In this document: piece by piece, positions 1 through 6,501 of the stretch
How the letters are laid out: every line of letters begins with the position of its first letter
Position numbering within the stretch: the first letter of the stretch is position 1
DNA from: Anaerolineae bacterium
GTDB taxonomy: Bacteria; Chloroflexota; Anaerolineae; B4-G1
Direction: 5' to 3'
NCBI GenBank assembly: GCA_030612585.1
Contig: JAUWNP010000145.1
Location: 1 to 10,902 of the forward strand
DNA: 10,902 nucleotides
The notes under the pieces: generated by a model
The model's database searches: none
What the model saw: only the letters and a program-made list of their open reading frames with translations
Told to the model about the DNA's origin: nothing
Translations under genes and position numbers: made by a program

Positions 1-50
1 TGCCGAGAATATCGAAAAGAAGAGGTCAACAACTCACGCTTCCCGTGGTG

Positions 51-197
51 CGTAATTCCGAGCGAGCGTAGCAGCCTGTCCTGAGCGTAGTCGAAGGAAG
101 TCGAGGAATCTCTACTTGCGATGGCAAGCGTGACCCCGACAAGAGATTCCTCGACTCCCTTCAGTCGCTGCGCTCCTTTCGGTCGCTCGGAATGACG
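51..197. repeat. Imperfect inverted-repeat element
   Basis: Two arms face each other. The inner part is a perfect 14-bp inverted repeat (GTCGAGGAATCTCT at 100-113, its complement at 142-155) around a 28-nt loop. The outer ends also match: ATTCCGAGCGA near 54-64 corresponds to the complement of TCGCTCGGAAT at 183-193, while the middle of the arms is diverged. I read it as a dispersed intergenic hairpin element, not a gene; the ATTCCGAGCG end is a sequence I associate with repeats in Chloroflexota genomes (recollection, not a search). It ends 15 bases before the Nudix start, so it could influence that gene's transcript. Confidence 0.7.
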
Positions 198-211
198 GTG
201 GTTGAGTAGTA

Positions 212-664
212 ATGATGACTACTGAGAAAGTCACAGCATACATCACGGACGGCAATAGACTTTTGCTATTCAGCCACCCGCATCACCCTGATGCCGGTAT
301 CCAGGTGCCTGCCGGGACGGTCGAAGAGGGCGAGCCTCTTGATGATGCTGTCCTTCGAGAGGCACACGAGGAGACTGGTCTGGATAACCTGGAGATACGG
401 TCCTGTCTCGGCATGAGGGAATACGATCTGTCACCACTTGGCCAACCCGGAATCCAGCGGCGGCACTTTTTTCACCTGGTATTATGCGGTGAGGCACCCA
501 CCAGATGGCGACACTACGAGGAATACCCATCCGACGGGAGCAGCGAGCCGATTGCATTCGAGTTCTTTTGGGCGCGGTTTCCAGGCGAAGTGCCTGAACT
601 GGCTGCGGGGCAAGGGGAGTTGTTGCACAAATTGGGTTACTACTCACCCTCCCGCAGGTTTTGA
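212..664 (+). CDS. Nudix hydrolase
   Basis: A 150-aa Nudix-family hydrolase, which would cleave a nucleoside diphosphate linked to another group X; the substrate cannot be read from sequence. A complete Nudix box GX5EX7REUXEEXGU is present: G35, E41, R49-E50, E53-E54, G56-L57. The glutamates of the REXXEE core bind the catalytic metal. The protein starts with a beta strand (KVTAYI) and is short, as expected for a single-domain soluble member. The start has two adjacent ATG codons (212 and 215) with no convincing ribosome binding site, so the exact start is uncertain. The last ten or so residues (LGYYSPSRRF) are encoded inside a repeat element at 628-764, so the native C-terminus seems to have been replaced just after the typical GQGELLHKL ending. 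Catalytic residues are unaffected. Confidence 0.9.
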   Translation: MMTTEKVTAYITDGNRLLLFSHPHHPDAGIQVPAGTVEEGEPLDDAVLREAHEETGLDNLEIRSCLGMREYDLSPLGQPGIQRRHFFHLVLCGEAPTRWRHYEEYPSDGSSEPIAFEFFWARFPGEVPELAAGQGELLHKLGYYSPSRRF

Positions 665-764
665 CGGGTTTTCAACGCAAAAGCACATCCCAACGGCTAT
701 GCAAGCCTGCGAGTACAGCAAATCGCAACCTGCGGGAGGGTAGTCTGAATAGTAACCAAATTGG
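628..764. mobile_element. MITE-like element with terminal inverted repeats
   Basis: A 137-bp element with inverted ends. The inner 15 bp are perfect (ACCCTCCCGCAGGTT at 646-660, complement at 727-741). An outer 18-bp block matches at 15 of 18 positions (628-645 against 747-764), including GGTTACTA. It has no coding capacity of its own. It supplies the stop region of the Nudix gene on its left and reaches to within 10 bases of the B3/B4 start on its right. This looks like a non-autonomous insertion element; alternatively it is a long transcript hairpin between two genes. No target-site duplication was identified. Confidence 0.65.
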
Positions 765-774
765 AGCATTTCTT

Positions 775-1482
775 GTGAGCGAGAAACGGAAGGAGCCAGC
801 GAAAGTGTTCACAGTATCAGAGACGTGGAAGACAGCCTATCCTGGGGCAGCGGCAGGCATACTGGTGATGCGCAACGTTGTCAACCCAGAGCATCACGTC
901 GCGCTTGACGAACGTAAGGACGAATTGGAGAATCTGCTACGATCCCGTTTTTCCGGCTATGATAGAGCCGCGCTGAAGGCTCTTCCCCCTATCCAGGCAT
1001 ACAACGCCTACCTCAAGCGTTACAAGAAGACCTATCACGTCCAATTTCAACTCGAGTCAGTTGCCCTCAAAGGCAAAGGTATTCCCCGCGTCTCGCCGCT
1101 CGTCGAAGCGATGTTTATGGCCGAACTCAAGAACATGCTCCTGACGGCAGGGCATGACCTGGGAGCCATACAGACGCCGGTAAGACTCGATGTGTCGAAG
1201 GGCAGTGAACGTTACATCCTGCTCAACGGTCGGGAACAAGTGCTGAAGCCGGGCGATATGATGATGGCCGATGCTCAAGGTCTCATCTCCAGTGTACTCT
1301 ATGGTCCCGACCGCCGCACGCGCATCACATCGGCAACTCGACAGGTTTTCTTTGCGGTCTACGCACCGTCAGGTATTGGAGAACAGGCGGTATACCAGCA
1401 CCTGCAGGACATTCAGGCAAACATCCTGCTCGTCGCACCGCATGCTGAGGTGGAGTTGCTGAAGGTGTATGGCGCTGAGTGA
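775..1482 (+). CDS. B3/B4 tRNA-binding domain protein
   Basis: A 235-aa protein consisting of a stand-alone B3/B4 domain, the fold found in the beta subunit of phenylalanyl-tRNA synthetase, where it serves editing. Free-standing members have been proposed to bind or edit tRNA, but the role of this subgroup is unproven. Family-like stretches are visible: PGAAAGILVMRNV near 23-35, YLKRYKKTYHV near 79-89, SPLVEAMFMAELKNMLLTAG near 107-126, LKPGDMMMADAQGLISS near 157-173 and YGPDRRTRIT near 176-185. I chose GTG 775 because GGAG (763-766) lies 8 nt upstream and the protein then begins close to the family's usual start. A longer reading from ATG 661 would add 38 residues encoded mostly by the preceding repeat element. 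It may share a transcript with the Nudix gene unless the element stops it. Confidence 0.88.
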   Translation: MSEKRKEPAKVFTVSETWKTAYPGAAAGILVMRNVVNPEHHVALDERKDELENLLRSRFSGYDRAALKALPPIQAYNAYLKRYKKTYHVQFQLESVALKGKGIPRVSPLVEAMFMAELKNMLLTAGHDLGAIQTPVRLDVSKGSERYILLNGREQVLKPGDMMMADAQGLISSVLYGPDRRTRITSATRQVFFAVYAPSGIGEQAVYQHLQDIQANILLVAPHAEVELLKVYGAE

Positions 1483-1612
1483 GCCAGTGAGACAATGAGC
1501 CTCCGACTGTGGCGCAAGGCCTTCAGGCGATCAACTCGATTGACAACTTGCCAGATTCCCCCTTCCTGGAGCAAAGTCGTCTCCACCAGCCCAATGATGT
1601 ACGCGGGGCCCC

Positions 1613-1765
1613 ATTAGTACTACAACGTTACTTCCCCTACTGCTCGCGCCGGATCGCCAGATCCGACGCCTAGCCGAGCCAGTTCTGGGGCAGTCGCGGA
1701 TCTGACGATCCGCTCCGAGCGTGTGTAGATTGTTTTCTTGCGCAAAGTCACGTTGTAGTATTAGG
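1613..1765. mobile_element. MITE-like element with internal hairpins
   Basis: The ends form an inverted repeat: a 19-bp block matches at 15 positions, with a perfect 11-bp core TACTACAACGT at 1618-1628 and its complement at 1750-1760. Inside are two near-palindromic hairpins, GGATCGCCAGATCC (1651-1664) and GGATCTGACGATCC (1698-1711), placed in opposite senses. There is no open frame. The size, terminal repeats and lack of coding suggest a non-autonomous element moved by a transposase elsewhere in the genome; no target duplication was confirmed. Confidence 0.6.
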
Positions 1766-2032
1766 CGTTTTGCCTGAAATTCCAAACACTAGTGGGCCAT
1801 TTGACATGCTGATCGCCATTCTTCGATTATGGTGCGCCGGGGGCGTCGTATCGGGCGGCGAGTGCAAGCACCTGAGCCACCTAGCGCATGGCGCCGCTGG
1901 CGGCTCCGTGCCCGACGCGCTGCTCGTTTTCCGCCCCATTCGAACGGGGTTGGATTCCGAATCACGGGCCACGCCCTGGGTCACCCAATACTCTGTCCAT
2001 TTCGTCCTCCGCTCTGACTTTGGGACAGTCTG

Positions 2033-2048
2033 TAGTACATGTGTACTA
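2033..2048. promoter_or_regulatory. Palindromic operator candidate
   Basis: TAGTACATGTGTACTA is a perfect 7-bp inverted repeat (TAGTACA / TGTACTA) around a two-base centre. It abuts the -35 box of the promoter at 2049-2077, a normal place for a dimeric regulator to act. The half-site TAGTACA recurs three times as direct repeats at the promoter of the S41 protease module (8067-8108). The identity of the regulator is unknown. Confidence 0.5.
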
Positions 2049-2077
2049 ATGACAGTTTTTCAAGTCTGTGATACACT
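2049..2077 (+). promoter_or_regulatory. Sigma-70-type promoter for the DUF11 gene
   Basis: ATGACA (2049-2054), a 17-base spacer, and TACACT (2072-2077) preceded by TGA, which forms an extended -10 element. Transcription would begin near 2084, giving a leader of about 300 nt to the start at 2387. The leader contains the hairpin pair at 2231-2276, so the promoter could instead serve an unrecognised short transcript. Confidence 0.5.
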
Positions 2078-2230
2078 ATCCTTGACTGCTCAAAGCCTGA
2101 GCTGTGTGCCTGGACAACTGAGATAATTGCTGGTACAGCATAGGTTCGCAAGAACATAGCATTCCGCCTCTCCCATGATTTGAGCGAAGGCAATCTCTCT
2201 CTCAAGTGTTATTCCTCGCTTTGCTCTCAA

Positions 2231-2276
2231 GGGATCGTCAGATCCCGCCGCCAAGCCGCTGGATCTGGCGATCCAG
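2231..2276. repeat. Paired GGATC hairpins
   Basis: Two palindromic hairpins 12 bases apart: GGGATCGTCAGATCCC at 2231-2246 and CTGGATCTGGCGATCCAG at 2259-2276. The second is nearly the reverse complement of the first. The same two motifs, in the same paired opposite arrangement, occur inside the MITE-like element at 1651-1711. They appear to be a short dispersed REP-like family. Here they lie in the likely leader of the DUF11 gene. Confidence 0.6.
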
Positions 2277-2386
2277 CGGGAACGGGGCACCACAGATAGG
2301 GCTGGTGAGCCAGGAGCACTTTACAGGGAGACCACCTGAGGGGAGAAGGATGGAGAATCCTTGAGATTGAGCTAAGGAGGAAATAA

Positions 2387-5200
2387 ATGAACAGTCACAC
2401 CCACTGGATTATGGTAAAGGGGCTCCGCCTGGGGCTCCCCGTCCTGGTTGGATCGCTGTTGCTCGCGGCTGTGTTGCTTGCGCTGGACAGCAACTCCCTG
2501 GTGGCGCATGCTGACCCCATTGAACCACCGGAGGGGCATCCCAAGCTCAGCCTGTCGGTCAAGGCGGTGACGCCCACACTGGCCCACACCGGCGGCGCGA
2601 TACTCTACTACGCCATCGAAATCCGCAACACCGGCGCCTACACCGCTGCTAATACGACGCTGACCGACGTCATTCCCGACGGCACTACCTACAACGGCGA
2701 CGCGCAGGCCAGCGTTCCTCCCGTGCCCACCGTCAGCGACGGGACGTTGACGTGGGGAGGCGACGTGGGGTTTGATGCCACCGTCGTCGTGAGCTTTAGC
2801 GTCTCCGCCCCAGCCCTCACCGGCAAGGTGACCAACACGGCGGTCATCAGCAACCCGTTCATCGCCCGCCCGGTCACTGCAACAGCCGAAACCGTCGTCA
2901 CAGATCAGCCAATCCTGACCATCAAAAAAACCGCAGCGCCCGCCAAGCCTGGGGCCGAAAAGCCGCTACTCTACACCATCGTCGTCGCCAACCAGGGCCA
3001 ACCGGCGGTCAACCTGCCGATCACCGTCATCGACCGGGTGCCACTCAACACGACCCTGCGTGACGTTGGAGGCGATGGTGTCACCAGCACTGCTGGTAGC
3101 GACGTGATGATCACCTGGACGCGCCCCGTAACGCTGGAGATAGGAGAGACAACGTTCTTTACCTTCAGCGTTGACGTGGGTAACGTGCCCAGCGGGACGG
3201 TTATCGCCAACGCCGACTACCAGGTCTCCAGCCCGCAGACCAGCGTGACGGCCGGCGAGCTATATACCGTCACCGTCGTTGATCCGATCCTCTCGCTCTC
3301 CAAGTACACCTGGCCCGACCCGCCCGGTTCCAACCGCGAGATGACCTACATCCTCACGCTGTTCAACGCGGGATCACTAGCGACGGGCCTGGTCATTACC
3401 GACCGGGTGCCAGCGGGGGTAACCTACGTGGATGGTGGATCCAAGATAGGGGATGTCGTCTCTTGGGCATTGACCAGCCTGCCCACCGGCGAATCGGCCG
3501 AATTCACCTACACCATCGACATCAATGACGTGATGGACGTCCCCATCATCAACAGTGACTATGGTGTGCGTAGCGATGAAGGGATTCGTGCGCCAGGCAA
3601 AGCGTTGACCAGCGTCGTCCAGGGTCCCACGTTTGAGGCCAGCGCTGCGTTGGATCCCATCGCCAAGGGGCCAGGTGGAGGCACCAAGCCCGTCACGCCA
3701 ACGTTGGTGATACGCAACCTCGGCCCCGGCAATGCGCTTGACGCGATGGCCATCTTGTTCTTCTATCACATCAGCGTGCAGGCCAGCGACCTCTACGCCA
3801 CCCCGTCCGTCGGCACCCTCACTGGTCCCACAGACTGCAACGAAGATGAGTTAAAGTGCGACTACTTCGTCTGGGAGGGGAATCTGGGTCATGGAGAGGC
3901 GATCACCTTCACAACTTATGAAGGCCAGAGCACCATCAACCCCGTCCCATACACGGCCACAGTGGTGATCACCGATAGTCTGAGTAATGGGGTCACCGTG
4001 CCTGTCTCTAGCACTGCAGGCGGTAGGGTCACGCACAATGCCAATCTGATTCCGACCAAGTCTGCGCCGCCGGTGATCGGGCGCGGGTGGTTGATGACCT
4101 ACACCATCAACGTCTGGAACAGCGGTCTGAGCGCCGATGGGCTGCCATGGCTGCTGGATTTCGTGCCTACGAACACAACTGTGATCAGCATCAGCGACGG
4201 CGGGGTGAGCCACACGTTGCCCGTCACGCCCCAGGCGACCGTCATCTCCTGGACGTTGCCCTCGATGAGCACTGGAGAGAATTTGTACCGCACATTCATG
4301 GTGCGCGTAGACAACGACCTGGTGAGTGGCACGCAGATCATAAACAAGGGATACACGGCCTATTGGATCAACAACAGCGTTGTCTACTCCAATACCGGCC
4401 AGCCTGTGACGACGACCGTGCGAGACGTGGGGCTGATTGACTCGTACAAAGAGGTCACGCCGACGATGGCGTTACCAGGACAGGACACTGTCCTGACCTA
4501 TACCCTGCACATCGTCAACTCGAGCCCGCTCCCGCTGACTGGCGTCACGGTCAACGATTGGCTGCCCTGGGAATTCAGCACCTACTGGCGCGACGCCGTT
4601 GCCAGCGCGGGGCAGGTGATCAGCGATATTGTCAGCGTCCGCTGGATGGGGGACGTGGCTGCGTTCTCATCCGAGGTGGTGACGTTCACCGTGCTGGTTG
4701 ATCCCGACTACCAGGGGCCTATCACCAATACGGCCGTCATCAGCCACCCCGGCCTGCTGAACGAGGTGGTTGTCCAGGCTGTCGCGTACATCACAGAACA
4801 ACCTATACTGCGTGTCACCAAGTCGGCCTCGCCCGACCCGGTGGAAAGAGGCGCCGAACTGCTCTACACGATCCACATGGTCAACTTGGGCCAGCAGGCC
4901 ACCAGCCTGGTTATCACCGACGTGCTCCCGGCCAACACTACGTATGTCACGGACAGCGCTACCGCTGGCGGCCGGTTGGTGGGCGACCAGGTACGGTGGG
5001 ATGATGTCCCCGTGCTGGAGCCTGGCGAAAGCCGTACGTTTGCGTTCCAGGTGACAGTCGGGAGCGGCATCGAGGTGATCAACGAACAATACACCGTCAG
5101 ATGTGCTGAGGGCGTGGTTGGCAAAGGCACACCGGTGGTCACGCGCATCGGCGGTGGGGGCGGAATCTACTTGCCGCTTGTGTTTAGAAACGCACCGTGA
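2387..5200 (+). CDS. Secreted DUF11-repeat surface protein
   Basis: A 937-aa exported protein. Residues 11-33 form a hydrophobic signal segment, with a likely signal peptidase site after AHA near residue 42. The rest is about seven tandem beta-sandwich repeats of the DUF11 type, beginning near residues 53, 176, 301, 416, 550, 684 and 806. Each has the pattern (Y)TIxVxNxG ... VxDxxPxxTTY; the fourth, with two cysteines (484 and 491), is the most diverged. Such repeats are known from bacterial and archaeal surface proteins as structural stalks or adhesins; no catalytic motif is seen. The C-terminus is a glycine run followed by IYLPLVFRNAP, a tail I have seen as recurrent at the ends of secreted Chloroflexota proteins and which may be a sorting or anchoring signal (inference). 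The start is well supported by AAGGAGG at 2374-2380, 6 nt upstream. It is GC-rich compared with the flanking spacers and seems to be a single-gene transcript. Confidence 0.92.
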   Translation: MNSHTHWIMVKGLRLGLPVLVGSLLLAAVLLALDSNSLVAHADPIEPPEGHPKLSLSVKAVTPTLAHTGGAILYYAIEIRNTGAYTAANTTLTDVIPDGTTYNGDAQASVPPVPTVSDGTLTWGGDVGFDATVVVSFSVSAPALTGKVTNTAVISNPFIARPVTATAETVVTDQPILTIKKTAAPAKPGAEKPLLYTIVVANQGQPAVNLPITVIDRVPLNTTLRDVGGDGVTSTAGSDVMITWTRPVTLEIGETTFFTFSVDVGNVPSGTVIANADYQVSSPQTSVTAGELYTVTVVDPILSLSKYTWPDPPGSNREMTYILTLFNAGSLATGLVITDRVPAGVTYVDGGSKIGDVVSWALTSLPTGESAEFTYTIDINDVMDVPIINSDYGVRSDEGIRAPGKALTSVVQGPTFEASAALDPIAKGPGGGTKPVTPTLVIRNLGPGNALDAMAILFFYHISVQASDLYATPSVGTLTGPTDCNEDELKCDYFVWEGNLGHGEAITFTTYEGQSTINPVPYTATVVITDSLSNGVTVPVSSTAGGRVTHNANLIPTKSAPPVIGRGWLMTYTINVWNSGLSADGLPWLLDFVPTNTTVISISDGGVSHTLPVTPQATVISWTLPSMSTGENLYRTFMVRVDNDLVSGTQIINKGYTAYWINNSVVYSNTGQPVTTTVRDVGLIDSYKEVTPTMALPGQDTVLTYTLHIVNSSPLPLTGVTVNDWLPWEFSTYWRDAVASAGQVISDIVSVRWMGDVAAFSSEVVTFTVLVDPDYQGPITNTAVISHPGLLNEVVVQAVAYITEQPILRVTKSASPDPVERGAELLYTIHMVNLGQQATSLVITDVLPANTTYVTDSATAGGRLVGDQVRWDDVPVLEPGESRTFAFQVTVGSGIEVINEQYTVRCAEGVVGKGTPVVTRIGGGGGIYLPLVFRNAP

Positions 5201-5202
5201 TG

Positions 5203-5240
5203 TTGATCCCTACCGCTGTTGTGCTATACTATGCCGGTAG
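5203..5240 (+). promoter_or_regulatory. Promoter and possible operator of the toxin-antitoxin operon
   Basis: TTGATC (5203-5208), a 16-base spacer and TATACT (5225-5230) with an upstream TGC, making an extended -10. A 6-bp inverted repeat, CTACCG at 5210-5215 and CGGTAG at 5235-5240, brackets the -10 box and start point, an arrangement common where toxin-antitoxin operons repress themselves. The gene begins about 60 nt downstream. It starts only a few bases after the DUF11 stop. Confidence 0.6.
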
Positions 5241-5295
5241 ACTGGTACAATAGCAGATCGGCGTTGAGCCAGCAAGAAAACAGGGAGGAGTTAGA

Positions 5296-5680
5296 ATGAA
5301 CAGAACACGGAAGGGGATAGAAACAGAAGTAGATGACATAACTCTTCCGATCGTAACCAAACCCATTCCGCTGGAGACGGACGCGGATGGCGTTGTGCGA
5401 GTCGGTGGAACTCGCGTGACACTAGATACGGTTGTGGCTGCCTTCAAAGAAGGCGCTACCGCCGAATTCGTCCCTGGACCTGGTCGACGTATACTTCGTG
5501 ATTGGCTATTACCTGCAAAGACGTACAGACGTCGAAGCATATTTGCATTGGCGGCAACGGCAAGCGGACGAGGCGCGTGAGCTGAACGAAGATCGATTCG
5601 ACCCACACGGCATACGCGACCGTCTGCTGGCTCGTCGTGCCGGACAGAAGGCTGTGAGTTATGCTGCGGCTGGCTGCTGA
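5296..5680 (+). pseudogene. DUF433 antitoxin-like gene, frameshifted
   Basis: The N-terminal part (57 codons to GAA at 5464-5466) reads PIPLETDADGVVRVGGTRVT and DTVVAAFKEGATAE, typical of DUF433 proteins, which pair with DUF5615 toxins. The expected continuation, SLDLVDVYFVIGYYLQRR and a charged helical tail, lies in the +1 frame from 5468 to the stop at 5678-5680. Between the two, the usual stretch of about six residues (EIVxxY type) is missing, so a deletion of about 17 bases would explain the shift. Translated without correction, the first frame ends at 5580 in an unrelated Arg-rich tail (94 aa). Ribosome binding site GGAGGAG at 5284-5290, 5 nt before ATG. The second frame overlaps the toxin gene by 20 bases, as in intact pairs. 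A sequencing or assembly error is possible but would have to remove several residues. Confidence 0.75.
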
Positions 5681-5993
5681 CGAGAACTTCAACAATAACA
5701 TTGTACGCGGCCTGCTACGTTGGGAACCGGAACTGGACATCGTCCGCATTCAGGACGTCGGTCTCTCTGGGGCGGATGACCCGACAGTGCTGGAATGGAC
5801 AGCGCAAGAGGAACGCGTACTGCTCACCCACGACGTTTCTACGATCACAAGGTACGCCTACGAGCGTGTTCGGGCTGGCCAATCTATGCCGGGAGTATTT
5901 GAAGTCAGCCGAGCCGTTCCCATCGGTCGCGCTCTGGCGGAATGTAGCCTTGATGGCGAGTGGGAAGGGCAGGTGCGTTACCTGCCGTTGTAA
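5661..5993 (+). CDS. DUF5615 PIN-like toxin
   Basis: A 110-aa protein of the DUF5615 (PIN-like, Mut7-C related) family, the presumed ribonuclease partner of DUF433 antitoxins. The N-terminal acidic motif LAADENF (D7, E8, N9), GADDP at 37-41 and LLTHD (H57, D58) match the family's metal-site residues. The length is typical and no frameshift is seen, so it appears intact although its antitoxin gene is broken. AGAAGG at 5646-5651 lies 9 nt before the ATG, and the start is within the last codons of the antitoxin's second frame, so translation would normally be coupled. RNase activity is known or proposed for PIN-like relatives; it is inferred here. Confidence 0.85.
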   Translation: MLRLAADENFNNNIVRGLLRWEPELDIVRIQDVGLSGADDPTVLEWTAQEERVLLTHDVSTITRYAYERVRAGQSMPGVFEVSRAVPIGRALAECSLDGEWEGQVRYLPL

Positions 5994-6137
5994 TAAAGAT
6001 GGCGGCACACAGACAGCCTGGAACGTAAAACAAGGGGATGCTCTCCCGCCGTCGAAGTGAAAAGCAGCCTCGCTAATCCAGACACAGGCGGGAGGATGGC
6101 CCGCCGTGGATGTGACAACCACATTTTGCCGCGAGAT

Positions 6138-6176
6138 CAGTCCGCGGCTCCGCAAAAAGCGCGGGGCCGCGGACTG
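6138..6176. repeat. Strong GC-rich hairpin
   Basis: Two 16-base arms (CAGTCCGCGGCTCCGC and GCGGGGCCGCGGACTG) pair with a single T-G wobble around a 7-nt loop. No T-run follows on either strand, so it is not a classical intrinsic terminator, though it sits where the convergent transcripts end and could stop or protect them. It is more likely a REP-like dispersed element. Confidence 0.7.
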
Positions 6177-6179
6177 ACT

Positions 6180-6332
6180 GTCTGGCTCGGGCCTGCGCGG
6201 GGATACCTGGCAGGCTTTTTGTTCTACTGGATCTGCTGGTGCTTCCTGTTATCGTTGTTGACAGTCGGTCCAGGCGGGCTGCGGAAGATGTCTAAGTCCC
6301 GCACCCGATGTTCGGGAAGCCTAATTGGTTGA
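6180..6332 (+). pseudogene. Possible membrane-protein remnant
   Basis: In the frame of 6201, residues read GYLAGFLFYWICWCFLLSLL followed by TVGPGGL, one aromatic-rich membrane segment with a Gly-Pro turn, then Ser/Arg-rich sequence to a stop at 6332. The pattern recalls the N-terminal membrane segment of CPBP-type intramembrane proteases, but this is from memory and weak. No ribosome binding site precedes it and nothing matching the rest of such a gene follows. It could be chance. Confidence 0.25.
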
Positions 6333-6501
6333 GGTTACTCATTCTGCACGCCATATGAATCTTCTTTATCTGCGGAAATCTGCGAGAATCTGCGTTCGAT
6401 TACTTGCCGGTTTGAGACGCAGCTTCGCTGGACGCTTACGCGCACTCGTCAGCAGTTGTGAAGTAATGGTGAGAATGACCCTCGACTTGGCAGAAGCCGT
6501 G

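Larger units (their letters stand above)
1483..2386. other. Intergenic region, no gene seen
   Basis: About 900 bases without a credible gene. Open frames here are short, lack ribosome binding sites and read as low-complexity Arg/Pro-rich protein. It holds a MITE-like element (1613-1765), a pair of related hairpins (2231-2276), and a promoter with an adjacent palindrome (2033-2077) that probably serves the DUF11 gene. In 1766-2032 I see only minor GC-rich hairpins. Confidence 0.7.
5994..6501. other. Intergenic region between convergent genes
   Basis: About 500 bases between the toxin gene (plus strand) and the S41 protease (minus strand, its stop is at 6502). It holds a strong hairpin (6138-6176), a possible membrane-protein remnant (6180-6332), a small hairpin CCCGA-TGT-TCGGG (6304-6316) and a short stretch with three ATCTGCG copies near 6368-6393. 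No complete gene or T-tailed terminator was seen. Confidence 0.6.

Noticed and set aside
661..774. Extended N-terminus of the B3/B4 protein from ATG 661
   Set aside because: The extra residues are encoded by the inverted-repeat element, while GTG 775 has GGAG at proper spacing and matches the family start.
1930..1975. tRNA T-arm-like sequence (CCCCATTCGAACGGGG)
   Set aside because: The position next to the loop does not pair correctly and no acceptor, D or anticodon arms were found at the right spacing on either strand.
1770..2126. Possible 118-aa protein on the plus strand
   Set aside because: No ribosome binding site, no domain pattern, and it overlaps the promoter and palindrome near 2033-2077.
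5245..5260. CTGGTACAAT as a fourth copy of the TAGTACA operator family
   Set aside because: Single copy with a mismatch in the core; kept only as a remark in the shared-motif finding.
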